From: a virus
IMG/VR virus record: IMGVR_UViG_3300046096_000928
Coordinates: 28,554 to 92,553 of that record
DNA: 64,000 nucleotides
Direction: 5' to 3' (one strand)
Shown here: positions 48,807-57,012 of the stretch, piece after piece
Position numbering within the stretch: the stretch's first letter is position 1
How the letters are laid out: each line of letters starts with the position of its first letter
The notes under the pieces: generated by a model
The model's database searches: none
Told to the model about the DNA's origin: nothing
Seen by the model: only the letters and a program-made list of their open reading frames with translations
Program-made: the position numbers and the translations under genes

Positions 48807-48953
48807 AGCTAAAAAAATCAAAAGGACTGATACAGGACTGGTTTATCCAAGTATATCAGAGGCATCTCGTAGTCTAGGAATTAGCAGAAGTACTATTAGG
48901 AAAGAAATACATCGAGATGGTTGGTTAAAAACTATTTAATTTTCAAGAAGCAA

Positions 48954-49538
48954 ATGGCAAGTAACAAAGCATGGTCTGAGAGTGAATTAGAATTATTAGA
49001 AATATTAGTAAATATTTACCCGCCTGAAATGATTACAGGTAAGATAAATAAATTTAATCGGAAACATAAAACAGGAGTCACTAGGACGAAAAATGCTGTT
49101 GAAGTTAAAATAAATCGAATAGGTTATTCTCAATTAGCTACGGAGGATAATATGTCAGCTAGAGAATGGGCAAGATCACTAGGAGTAAATTCTTATAGAG
49201 TGCAGGGTTGGATTAGAAAACAAGGACTACAAGCTATTAAAGGTTGTAATTATTGGATTATAAGTAAAAATAATATGATCGAATTTGCAAATAAAAGACC
49301 TGAACTATTAGCGGTGGTATCAAAAGATATTTTGTTGTATTACTTTGGCGAATCATTAACTCATTTTATTTTGAGTAAAAATAAAATGAGTCCACCTATG
49401 TCAGTTCGGTACAAAATTAAAAGAACAGATACCGGATTAATCTATTCTAGTTTGACGAAAGCGGCCAAAGATTTAGGAATGAATAGACATTCAGTAAGGA
49501 ATGAAGCAAAACGCAATGGTTGGTTGAAATTTGTTTAA
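48954..49538 (+). CDS. Myb/HTH protein with NUMOD1-like C-terminus (194 aa)
   Basis: Start at ATG 48954 ('MASNKAWSESELELLEILV'), which aligns with the paralogue; the frame to 48921 overlaps that gene's remnant. Domains: Myb/SANT-like (~5-60), 'MSAREWARSLGVNSYRVQGW' HTH (~62-85), then a C-terminal NUMOD1-like HTH ('IKRTDTGLIYSSLTKAAKDL'). Such HTH pieces accompany homing endonucleases, but no nuclease domain is present. DNA-binding role likely. Confidence 0.75.
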   Translation: MASNKAWSESELELLEILVNIYPPEMITGKINKFNRKHKTGVTRTKNAVEVKINRIGYSQLATEDNMSAREWARSLGVNSYRVQGWIRKQGLQAIKGCNYWIISKNNMIEFANKRPELLAVVSKDILLYYFGESLTHFILSKNKMSPPMSVRYKIKRTDTGLIYSSLTKAAKDLGMNRHSVRNEAKRNGWLKFV

Positions 49539-49577
49539 AATCAGCCATGTTAAAATAGAGAAAAGTATGGGAAAAGT

Positions 49578-49820
49578 ATGAAAAATTATTTTAGAATATT
49601 GATAAAGACACTATGGGAAATGTTTATAACATTTTGCTTGATTGTACAATTCAAAATTAGATTAATTTTTTGGCAGCCAACAACTGAGACAATCTTATTT
49701 GATAGTTTTCTAAAAGATGAAACATACCAATTATTTATTGAGTATTATTTTCCAGTATTATATCAAAAATTCATTTATTTACTTAAAGAGACTTTGACTT
49801 GCAATGGGAATGAATTTTGA
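49578..49820 (+). CDS. hypothetical protein, possibly membrane-associated (80 aa)
   Basis: An N-terminal hydrophobic stretch ('LWEMFITFCLIVQFKI') followed by an aromatic-rich region ('LFIEYYFPVLYQKFIYLL'). Overlaps the MuF-like gene by 17 bases. No family recognised. Confidence 0.55.
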   Translation: MKNYFRILIKTLWEMFITFCLIVQFKIRLIFWQPTTETILFDSFLKDETYQLFIEYYFPVLYQKFIYLLKETLTCNGNEF

Positions 49821-50436
49821 TTCTAAAAGACTAAAAGATAAAATCGAGTTTAGAGAAAATTCTTATTATTATAAATCAAATAAACGTCAATTAAATGATT
49901 GTGATTTAGGTAAATTAGTAAGACAAGAAGTAGAACGGGCTGTAAAAAAACAAGAAAAAATAGCAATACAATTAGTAGTAGGAAAAATAGATTTTGAGAC
50001 ATGGCAAAAAAAATCTATTCAACTGGTTAAAACAACTCATGTTAATATGATGCGATTAGGACGTGGTGGTGCTAGAAATACTTTTGGCATCCATTATTTA
50101 GAAGTGGGAAATGATTTAAGAAAAGTTCATTATCCAGCACATAAAAAATTTTCACAAGACATAAAAAAAGGCAAGTTAACAGCTAAACAAATCGTTAATA
50201 GAGCTAGACAATATGGCTTTGCTATTAAATCTACTTATGAGCGAGGTAGATTGAGTATTGAAATTTTCAAAAAAGTAAAAGAGGCTCGTCGATTATTGGG
50301 AAATTGCAAAAATCATTGTAGTGATTGTGTCGAATATGCAAGTAGAGGATGGGTAAATTTAAGTGATTTGATTTTACCTGGTATGGCTTGTCAGTGTAGG
50401 CAAAAGTGTTGTTGTTTTGTTGAATATGGGAAATAA
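49804..50436 (+). CDS. MuF-like minor head protein
   Basis: A 210-residue protein. The C-terminal 'RRLLGNCKNHCSDCVEYASR' followed by 'GWVNLSDLILPGMACQCRQK' and 'CCCFVEYG' is the cysteine-rich ending of phage Mu gpF/SPP1 gp7-type head morphogenesis proteins (L-G-x-x-x-H-C-x-D-C...G-W...P-G-x-x-C-x-C). The upstream helical part fits the family. Usually this gene lies right after the portal; here it is in the replication operon, 25 kb from the portal. Rich in cysteine, so a metal or disulfide site is likely. Confidence 0.8.
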   Translation: MGMNFDSKRLKDKIEFRENSYYYKSNKRQLNDCDLGKLVRQEVERAVKKQEKIAIQLVVGKIDFETWQKKSIQLVKTTHVNMMRLGRGGARNTFGIHYLEVGNDLRKVHYPAHKKFSQDIKKGKLTAKQIVNRARQYGFAIKSTYERGRLSIEIFKKVKEARRLLGNCKNHCSDCVEYASRGWVNLSDLILPGMACQCRQKCCCFVEYGK

Positions 50437-50499
50437 AATATGTATTAAGAGTGCAAAATATTATATAATTAAGATATAACAAACAAACAGATTAAGAAA

Positions 50500-51063
50500 A
50501 TGCAAATAAAAGATATAATTGAGAATCAAACTCAGAAATTAAATGAAACCCTCGCTACGATTGAATCAATCCAATTCCAACTAAATGAGCTAAAGCAATC
50601 GTTAAGAGTCGAGCAGCAACTAGCTCAAGCTCAAAAGACGGCAGAAAATGAAGTAAATAAATGGTTAAAAGAAGGAGAGAAATTGCTTAAAGATTGTACG
50701 GGAGTATTCCCTATTGATTTTCTTGACGGCATTAAAGATAAAATAGATGATTTGACAGAAAATGTCAAAGATAATTATTTAGAATTGTCTCAAAGTGATC
50801 GCTTTCTTCATGCAGAAATAGAAGAAAAAAACGATATTCCCTTAATAGTACCGTCAGATGATCTTACACAATTTGAAGAAATGATTGATAGTTTAGATGA
50901 AGTAGATTTTAAAAAATTGAAAATAATTTGTGACATCTCAACGAGGATAAATACCAGAATTACTGTTGCTAAAAAATTGCAGGGGAAAATGAGTTTTGAA
51001 AAGTTAGTTGAAATAATTAATTCTTTTAAATCTAATCTTTATTTACTTAAAACAGCAAATTAA
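50500..51063 (+). CDS. coiled-coil hypothetical protein (187 aa)
   Basis: Residues ~1-70 form a coiled coil ('TLATIESIQFQLNELKQSLR'); the middle is acidic and the end helical ('KKLQGKMSFEKLVEIINSF'). Last gene of the rightward replication operon, ending in a nested hairpin. A scaffold-like role is conceivable next to a MuF-like gene, but not shown. Confidence 0.6.
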   Translation: MQIKDIIENQTQKLNETLATIESIQFQLNELKQSLRVEQQLAQAQKTAENEVNKWLKEGEKLLKDCTGVFPIDFLDGIKDKIDDLTENVKDNYLELSQSDRFLHAEIEEKNDIPLIVPSDDLTQFEEMIDSLDEVDFKKLKIICDISTRINTRITVAKKLQGKMSFEKLVEIINSFKSNLYLLKTAN

Positions 51064-51170
51064 AATAAAATAAAAGTAGGAGCGTTAATATTGAATCCTC
51101 CATTTTTCCAAATAAAATAAAGGATTCAATATTAAGTAAAATAGCTTGATCGCCTACTTTTATTTTATTT
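51063..51170. terminator. nested double hairpin between convergent genes
   Basis: An outer 18-bp stem (51063-51080 with 51153-51170) encloses an inner 15-bp stem (51085-51099 with 51121-51135), both perfect. It separates the convergent genes 50500 and 51165, and the outer arms touch both stop codons. Confidence 0.75.
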
Positions 51171-51449
51171 AATTAGTTTTGCTTTTAACAATCCCTCATT
51201 ATTAAATTCGGCTACTGTTAAATCAATTAACTTAATAGTTGTTTTAATGCCACCTAATCTATTGGTAATAACCAGTTTTGATTTCTCATTTACGGGAAAG
51301 CTCACTTCGTAGAAAATTAAACCATTTTGAATTGTTTTACTAGAGGTAAACGCTGGTTTTATTTCTTCTACTAATAGTTCTGTTTCTACAGAAATATTCT
51401 CAACTATTGTCATATCTGTTTCCTCTATTTTCTTTTTCATAATATCCAT
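51165..51449 (-). CDS. hypothetical protein (94 aa)
   Basis: Beta-rich protein ('IQNGLIFYEVSFPVNEKSKL', 'TNRLGGIKTTIKLIDL') with an acidic N-terminus. It is a lone leftward gene between the nested hairpin and an AT-rich gap. Bases 51450-51657 show nothing beyond possible promoter sequence. Confidence 0.65.
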   Translation of the reverse strand: MDIMKKKIEETDMTIVENISVETELLVEEIKPAFTSSKTIQNGLIFYEVSFPVNEKSKLVITNRLGGIKTTIKLIDLTVAEFNNEGLLKAKLIK

Positions 51450-51657
51450 GTAATATTAAAGTTACACTTTATATTATAACAAATAGAATTAATCAGAAAT
51501 GTAAAAATACTGGGAAAATTAAGCTATGATGTTTATCTCAAGACGGAACAGTGAAATGGTATATTATTTAAACAAGGTAAAAGTGCTATAGATGATCTGT
51601 GCCAAACGATTTTGTTAATAACCTCAGAGATATAATTAACAAATATAAGGAGTTTTT

Positions 51658-51858
51658 ATGGAAATCTATGACCAATTATTTGAAGGCAAATTAAGAGGAA
51701 AAGTAATTACAGATACAATATATTCTGATCATCGTGATCGGGATTGTATTGAATTCTATTTTGAAGATGGAACTTCAATATTTATAGTCTCACAGGGTTT
51801 TTTTTATACTATACAATTTGAGGGAGAAGAGCAAGTAAAAAAAGACCCAGATAATTAA
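51658..51858 (+). CDS. hypothetical acidic protein (66 aa)
   Basis: A strong ribosome site (AAGGAG) precedes the ATG. 'IEFYFEDGTSIFIVSQGFFY' suggests a small beta fold. It overlaps the end of the convergent RusA gene by four bases. No family recognised. Confidence 0.7.
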   Translation: MEIYDQLFEGKLRGKVITDTIYSDHRDRDCIEFYFEDGTSIFIVSQGFFYTIQFEGEEQVKKDPDN

Positions 51859-52247
51859 AGATAAGTATTGATTTCATTCATTAAACTTTCATCAATATTA
51901 ATGGGTTTAATTAATATCTTACCTTCATCCCCCCAAACTTTGAGGTGATGAATATTCCAGACATGAGCATCGTCTTTATAAATAGAATCCAAGATAGCCT
52001 TTTCGCAATTATCTATATCTGGTTTTTGTTGATGAGGCTGTCCTTTCATTAATGTTTTTTTCTTTTTACTCCAAGATGTAGGCATAGGGTAAACGAACAC
52101 CATTAGACAAGGTTGTGGTATTTCAGTTAAATGTTCACGAAGGCGATCGCCAAAGTCCCAATAACGAATTACACAATCTCTACGTTTCCATTTATCTGAT
52201 CTACTCATACGAGGTTTACCTATAGGGGTAACAGGTATTACTAACAT
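51855..52247 (-). CDS. rusA: RusA-type Holliday junction resolvase
   Basis: A 130-residue endonuclease. 'IGKPRMSRSDKWKRR' at the start and the acidic metal site 'KPDIDNCEKAILDSIYKDDA' are the RusA signature (D-x-D-N...D...D-D). It cuts four-way junctions left by replication and recombination so that DNA can be packaged. Part of the leftward packaging operon; overlaps the Dam gene by seven bases. HIP1 at 52143. Confidence 0.9.
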   Translation of the reverse strand: MLVIPVTPIGKPRMSRSDKWKRRDCVIRYWDFGDRLREHLTEIPQPCLMVFVYPMPTSWSKKKKTLMKGQPHQQKPDIDNCEKAILDSIYKDDAHVWNIHHLKVWGDEGKILIKPINIDESLMNEINTYL

Positions 52248-52663
52248 TTATTACCTCCGAAAATAACAATCATACTATCGTGCATTGGTGTTTTTGTAGT
52301 TACATATTCCCCTTTCGTATTAATGCCTAAAAATCTTATTCTTTTCTCTATAAAACGGATGTCTTTGGCATTAGGCAAAATATATTTATGGAATAGTTTA
52401 GTGCTAGTAGAAACGGGCAGTAACATAACGCACAATTTACCTTTTTTACTTTCTTCAATTGCTTTTAAAACAAAGGCTTGTTTTAACTTGAGTGAGTACG
52501 GGGGATTAATAAAATTACTTTGTTGCCAGTCAATGGTTAAACCATCAAAGTCATTGTGTAAAGGACAAGGATCAAAATCAAATTGAAATTCTTTATTTAA
52601 GTTCTGATATATTTCTTGTGGTGTTTTCCAATCATCACGAGCGGGTAAATTTCTATTTTTCAT
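52241..52663 (-). CDS. dam: phage DNA N6-adenine methyltransferase (Dam family)
   Basis: A 140-residue single-domain enzyme. 'DDWKTPQEIYQNLNKEFQFDFDPCPL' in two overlapping parts is the phage Dam opening. The catalytic 'NPPY' follows in 'FINPPYSLKLKQAF', then 'MLLPVSTSTKLFHKYI'. The only methyltransferase in the window with an uninterrupted frame and complete motifs. Probably protects phage DNA or marks replicated DNA. Confidence 0.9.
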   Translation of the reverse strand: MKNRNLPARDDWKTPQEIYQNLNKEFQFDFDPCPLHNDFDGLTIDWQQSNFINPPYSLKLKQAFVLKAIEESKKGKLCVMLLPVSTSTKLFHKYILPNAKDIRFIEKRIRFLGINTKGEYVTTKTPMHDSMIVIFGGNKC

Positions 52664-53115
52664 TATTTAATTCTATCAAAACAGGTAAAAAGTTTTTTCC
52701 TAATAGAGTTGAGGTACATTAAGGTTACTAATTGTGGTGCATAAAGGAATTTTTCTTGATCCGTTATTTTTGTCCAATTAATGATTTTCTCATCTAATCC
52801 TAAATTGTAAGTAATATAACCTGAGTTGGTAGCTCCATAATAATCTTGGTAAAGTCTTTTTTGATCCTTAACATTCTTTAATGATTTGAAATTTGGCAAA
52901 TCTTTTTTAAGAGTTTTAAATAAGACTTCTTGAGAATCAAGATTCGTATAGTAGAAAATGTTTGATTTTAGTCTTTTTGTGAAAGCCGATAACTGAGCAT
53001 AATTTAATTCGAAAATATCGATTACTTGCAATTTATCACCTTCTAATAAACCAAAACTTAAGTAGAAGGTGAATAGGCTATCAAAATGAATAAAAGCTAT
53101 ATATTTAGATTCCAT
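52663..53115 (-). CDS. hypothetical protein of packaging operon (150 aa)
   Basis: 'SKYIAFIHFDSLFTFYLSFG' opens like a small RNase H-type or adaptor fold; 'KITDQEKFLYAPQLVTLMYL' near the end. It overlaps the neighbouring gene by 11 bases and shares one base with Dam. No family recognised with confidence. Confidence 0.65.
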   Translation of the reverse strand: MESKYIAFIHFDSLFTFYLSFGLLEGDKLQVIDIFELNYAQLSAFTKRLKSNIFYYTNLDSQEVLFKTLKKDLPNFKSLKNVKDQKRLYQDYYGATNSGYITYNLGLDEKIINWTKITDQEKFLYAPQLVTLMYLNSIRKKLFTCFDRIK

Positions 53116-53410
53116 TTAGTTCTTTTTTTCTAATTGGAGTTATTTCTAATTCCCCATCTTCTTTTTCCCGTACAGAGACTTTGTCTCCATATCTAATTTT
53201 GGATGTAGCTATTCCTATAATAACGTTATCATTCTGTTTCATAGGCACTATGTCTAACTTCCCGTCTTCTCTTTCTTTTAAAAAGACAAATTGACCATAG
53301 CTTATTCGTGACTTAGCTATTCCTTGAATAATGGAATCATTATCTTCAATTTTATTTTTATGATCACCAAAATAATAATTCAATATTTTTTTTATTCTTT
53401 TTAATAACAT
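53105..53410 (-). CDS. two-repeat beta protein of packaging operon (101 aa)
   Basis: Two tandem ~36-residue repeats. 'IIQGIAKSRISYGQFVFLKE' with 'EDGKLDIVPM' is followed by 'IIGIATSKIRYGDKVSVREK' with 'EDGELEITPI'. The repeat unit resembles the core of cement/decoration proteins (a value-setting beta module). A basic helix precedes it. A structural role is possible. Confidence 0.65.
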   Translation of the reverse strand: MLLKRIKKILNYYFGDHKNKIEDNDSIIQGIAKSRISYGQFVFLKEREDGKLDIVPMKQNDNVIIGIATSKIRYGDKVSVREKEDGELEITPIRKKELNGI

Positions 53411-53447
53411 TTTTCTTCTTTGTAGTTTTTTTGTATTATAACAAGAA

Positions 53448-54956
53448 TTAATACAAAATTAAGTTTTTTTGTGCAATTGGTAAAGATAAATCAGCGTATT
53501 TATAATAAGTAAAATCCTCTATCAACATAGTGAGAAAAGCGGTAGCCATTACTATATCATCATGGCTACCGCTGACAGCCTCCATTCTTCCATCTTCTTT
53601 TTTCTGAAAAGATAAAAATTCATCTCTTACCATTGCACTATTAGCTAAGGATAATTTATGTTGTTCTAAAAGCATATTTAACCTTTCGATCATCATAGGT
53701 TTTGATTCGCCCGTAGTTCTAATTTTAATAAAAGTAATGTCAGGGTGTTGTATCTGTAATCTCTCAAGGTAAACTTGCCCAACACCTCCTGTTATCTCAA
53801 TACCTACTTTAATCGGTTTATACTTTCCGATTAATTCACTGATTTGATAGATATGGTATTCTGAAGGTTTTTCTCTTTTTCTATACATTTCTACTTGAGA
53901 ATAGTGATTGTCATAGCATTCAAAAACCATAGCTACTAGATAATCTTTACCAATAGTTGCCGTATCTAAAGTGATATAATAATCACTACTTTCTTTAGGT
54001 GTATCATCAAGCTGTTTTAAATGGCAAGTTGATCTAATTAATTCTGATAAGAAAACCATTGAAGCGGCACTATTAAAACATAAGTCATACTCTTGCTTAA
54101 CTGATTCAAAAGAGGCTTTCTTTTTTTTAGTAATATTTTCTAAGTAGTCACCCTGCTTACTATAAACAGGGTGTGCTTTCCAGTGAGTAACATATTTTCC
54201 CCAACCACTGTCATCCGTCCATATCTGAGTAGGTGGTAAAGAACCAGCCCTGACTTTTTCAATAATATCTAAAGGATTTTTGTTATCTGGATTATCGGAC
54301 ATCAATTTTTGATAATACCACCCAGCCTGACCGTTAGGAGTTGAGCCAATAATGGTACGGGCTTGATCTCCAACCATTTCTTGAGAGGGCATATTAGCCT
54401 CAAATGTCATTTCTATTTTTTCTATAAATCCTGCCTCATCATAAAAAATATCAGAGACTGAATCTATACCACGACCAGCTTCGGGTTTAGAGTTAAGAAA
54501 ATGAATATCTCCCCCATATTTGAAAGCAATGTTTTGAGCGTTACTATTTTTTGTTTCTCCTATCCCATATCTCTGTAACTCATCTACTAATGCTCTCATC
54601 CTCCTTGCTAGGTTCGAGGTGTCTTTTTGCCCTTTAGAAAAAACAATAGCTGTATAAGCTGGATTATTTATCGCTTTGAATAGAAAAATTAAGATTACTG
54701 TCATAGAAAAACCCATCTGACGAGATTTGACTACTAAGGTAAAATTATGAGATTCAATTGTATTGTAAAGATCGATTTGATAGTCATAAGGCACTAGATT
54801 GACGTATTTATTCCCCGATCTTATTTTGAGTAAAGAACAAAATTGTACCCAGTCCGTAGGTATGATGATTTTAGATTTTGCAGGAGTTCGTTCCTGTCTG
54901 AATTTTTCAAGTAAGATTAAATCTTGTTTATTGAGAAGGTTTAATCTATTCGCCAT
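53448..54956 (-). CDS. terL: terminase large subunit
   Basis: A 502-residue DNA-packaging motor. The atypical Walker A is 'KSRQMGFSM' (77-85) and Walker B 'FYDEAGF' (171-177), with coupling 'GSTPNGQAGWYY'. The RNase H-like nuclease has 'YITLDTATIGKDY' and 'GSHDDIVMATAFL'. All parts present, normal length. Encoded leftward with TerS, with a ten-base overlap. Confidence 0.95.
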   Translation of the reverse strand: MANRLNLLNKQDLILLEKFRQERTPAKSKIIIPTDWVQFCSLLKIRSGNKYVNLVPYDYQIDLYNTIESHNFTLVVKSRQMGFSMTVILIFLFKAINNPAYTAIVFSKGQKDTSNLARRMRALVDELQRYGIGETKNSNAQNIAFKYGGDIHFLNSKPEAGRGIDSVSDIFYDEAGFIEKIEMTFEANMPSQEMVGDQARTIIGSTPNGQAGWYYQKLMSDNPDNKNPLDIIEKVRAGSLPPTQIWTDDSGWGKYVTHWKAHPVYSKQGDYLENITKKKKASFESVKQEYDLCFNSAASMVFLSELIRSTCHLKQLDDTPKESSDYYITLDTATIGKDYLVAMVFECYDNHYSQVEMYRKREKPSEYHIYQISELIGKYKPIKVGIEITGGVGQVYLERLQIQHPDITFIKIRTTGESKPMMIERLNMLLEQHKLSLANSAMVRDEFLSFQKKEDGRMEAVSGSHDDIVMATAFLTMLIEDFTYYKYADLSLPIAQKNLILY

Positions 54957-55338
54957 CTACTCTAAGCTCCAACTCTATTTGTTGCTTTATCTCATCTATT
55001 TTATATCTGGTATGAATGGTTGCCATCATATCTAAGTTTTCATAAACAGCTCTTAATAAATATCTTGCCGCTTCCATTCTTATTCTTTCGTCTTTTGTTG
55101 TTTTCATTACTTGATATAAGGCTTTTTGACCTTCTTTTATATAAATGTGAGATAAATCTTGCGTTTCTAATAAAACTGTTTTTCTTCTTTCTTGTAATTC
55201 TTTTTCAAAATCTTTACTTTTTCTTAATTGATTTATTTGTTTCAGTGTCATTCCATGACGTTTCATTATTTCTTCTAATGGAATATCCTCTAAGAAACAA
55301 TTTATTAACTTTTCTCTTGTTGTTGTTACTTTAACCAT
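54946..55338 (-). CDS. terS: terminase small subunit
   Basis: A 130-residue helical protein. The HTH ('EKLINCFLEDIPLEEIMKRH', 'GMTLKQINQLRKSKDFEKEL') recognises the packaging site and a coiled middle and acidic tail form the ring that hands DNA to TerL. First gene of the leftward packaging operon, overlapping terL by ten bases. Confidence 0.82.
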   Translation of the reverse strand: MVKVTTTREKLINCFLEDIPLEEIMKRHGMTLKQINQLRKSKDFEKELQERRKTVLLETQDLSHIYIKEGQKALYQVMKTTKDERIRMEAARYLLRAVYENLDMMATIHTRYKIDEIKQQIELELRVDGE

Positions 55339-55516
55339 AATATATCGAAAATAATTATTTATAGTTTAACATAATACATTACAGCTATATTACACATTGT
55401 TTATAGTAAGGAAATAGTTAAAAGAAAACAAGAAATAAAGGAAGAAAAATTACAAAAAAAATGCAATTTTTACTTATTTAAGATAAAATGATTACAACAG
55501 TGCTACTGAGGAAAAC

Positions 55517-56245
55517 ATGAAAGATTTTTTATGGAATAGGATAACTAAACCAATAAAATTATTTCAAGAAAACGGTGGAATTGTAGGTGTCTGTGAAAAA
55601 GGTGGTCGATTGCTAGGTAAGACGTTAGAAGGGATTTTTAACGTAGGGATTTATCCCCTATTCGGAGTGAGCTTGATTGTACTTGTTACTTATGACTACC
55701 TTAAGAAAGATGAGTATATACCTTCGCTTTTAACTGGAGATTCCGAACCTACAATCAAACTTACTTCGGGGAATAAAACTATTGATTTAGAAATTGAATT
55801 AATAGAAAAAAGGATTTCTAAGGGGGCAAAAAAAGATATTGAAGAATTGTTTGAAATGACTTGTTTTGATAAAGAAATATTTATCAGTCAATATAAGAAG
55901 AAAGTAAAACAATTCCATCCTGACAGCACTAATGGTAGCGATTCTCTATTTCTTGAGTTCAAAAAGTTAGCTGAAGAAATCAGGTGGAAATGGTTTATCG
56001 ATATGAAAAATCTTGATTCAGATGACAAAAGGAAATTTGAATTACAGGAGTTCCCTGAGCTTAGGCATTATAGTTATCTGTATGCCCAAAATCCCAAATA
56101 TAGCACAAATAAAGTGGTAGGAACTATAAGAATAATTAAACCAGCATCTTGTGCAGATGATCTTTATTACTGTCGAGATATGGAAACAAAAAATATTGTT
56201 GAATTAACAGAGCAGGAGTTAGCAACCCATGACATACAGAACTAA
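55517..56245 (+). CDS. membrane-anchored J-domain protein
   Basis: A 242-residue protein with one transmembrane segment (~44-60, 'GIYPLFGVSLIVLVTYDYL') and a J-domain (~105-160). Helix II is 'SQYKKKVKQF', the invariant HPD is at 134-136, and helix III is 'FLEFKKLAEEIRWKW'. HPD activates DnaK-type Hsp70. The C-terminal ~80 residues are unassigned. It opens the clamp/tail operon; possibly it brings host DnaK to assembling heads or tails at a membrane. Confidence 0.8.
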   Translation: MKDFLWNRITKPIKLFQENGGIVGVCEKGGRLLGKTLEGIFNVGIYPLFGVSLIVLVTYDYLKKDEYIPSLLTGDSEPTIKLTSGNKTIDLEIELIEKRISKGAKKDIEELFEMTCFDKEIFISQYKKKVKQFHPDSTNGSDSLFLEFKKLAEEIRWKWFIDMKNLDSDDKRKFELQEFPELRHYSYLYAQNPKYSTNKVVGTIRIIKPASCADDLYYCRDMETKNIVELTEQELATHDIQN

Positions 56246-56630
56246 AGAATTTATCCCTGAAGTCTATCCTACAGATAGTTATGTTACGGCAAGAAAAAAA
56301 GAGTCACCTACCGAATCCTATACTTGTTATTACGATAATTGTATTTTGAAACCTAGACAGTGGTTAGGTATTTTTATCCAATTATATCTTGCTTATTCTG
56401 ATGTTAAGGGGTTTGCCTCCCCTACTAATTATGAACTTTTAGAAGTGGCTAATGAGAGTTGGGAACATTTTTCACATAAGCCGTTTGAAATCCAAGATAT
56501 TAGTTTAGTTTTAAAGTATTTAGAGAATAAAGAGATTATTGCTAATCAAGCAGGTTATCAATTACAAGCCTCTAAACCTTTACCTCTTTTATCGGCGATC
56601 TCGAATCTATTAAATAAAAAAATATTTTGA
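56229..56630 (+). CDS. wHTH-like hypothetical protein (133 aa)
   Basis: Overlaps the J-domain gene by 17 bases. The C-terminal half ('NYELLEVANESWEHFSHKPF', 'DISLVLKYLENKEIIANQAG') looks like a winged helix. A DNA-binding role before the clamp genes is plausible but unproven. Confidence 0.6.
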   Translation: MTYRTKEFIPEVYPTDSYVTARKKESPTESYTCYYDNCILKPRQWLGIFIQLYLAYSDVKGFASPTNYELLEVANESWEHFSHKPFEIQDISLVLKYLENKEIIANQAGYQLQASKPLPLLSAISNLLNKKIF

Positions 56631-56640
56631 GGAGTAATAA

Positions 56641-57012
56641 ATGAGATTTGAATGTAAAGCAGAAGACTTAAAGAAAACGGCAAAATCTTTAAGTGATCTT
56701 AATAAAGCAGATGGTGTTTTGATTGTGTCATGGACAATGCGTGAAGAAGAAGAAGATGTAATGTTAAATGTAGCCTATTTCGGACAGTATCAAATCCGAT
56801 TTACTTTATCAAATACATATAGCAATGATCCCGTCATAATGCCTGTCAAGAAAATAACCAATATATACAAAAGTGTAGTATCGATTCCTTTTGACGTTTT
56901 TCTTGAATTGTTATCTGAGGTAGAGGATCAATCAGATTTAATTTTGGAGATTACTGACGAAAAAATGGATATATATCAATTAAATAATCAAGGAGTAAAT
57001 AATGCAGTTTAA
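56641..57012 (+). CDS. single-domain sliding-clamp-like protein
   Basis: A 123-residue protein whose 'MRFECKAEDLKKTAKSLSDL' opening and two beta-alpha-beta halves resemble one domain of the beta clamp. The full clamp that follows starts 'MQFKCQRLDLLANLTTIGLA'. It overlaps that gene by 11 bases. A one-domain paralogue could join the clamp ring or regulate it; this is inferred from fold-like pattern only. Confidence 0.6.
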   Translation: MRFECKAEDLKKTAKSLSDLNKADGVLIVSWTMREEEEDVMLNVAYFGQYQIRFTLSNTYSNDPVIMPVKKITNIYKSVVSIPFDVFLELLSEVEDQSDLILEITDEKMDIYQLNNQGVNNAV

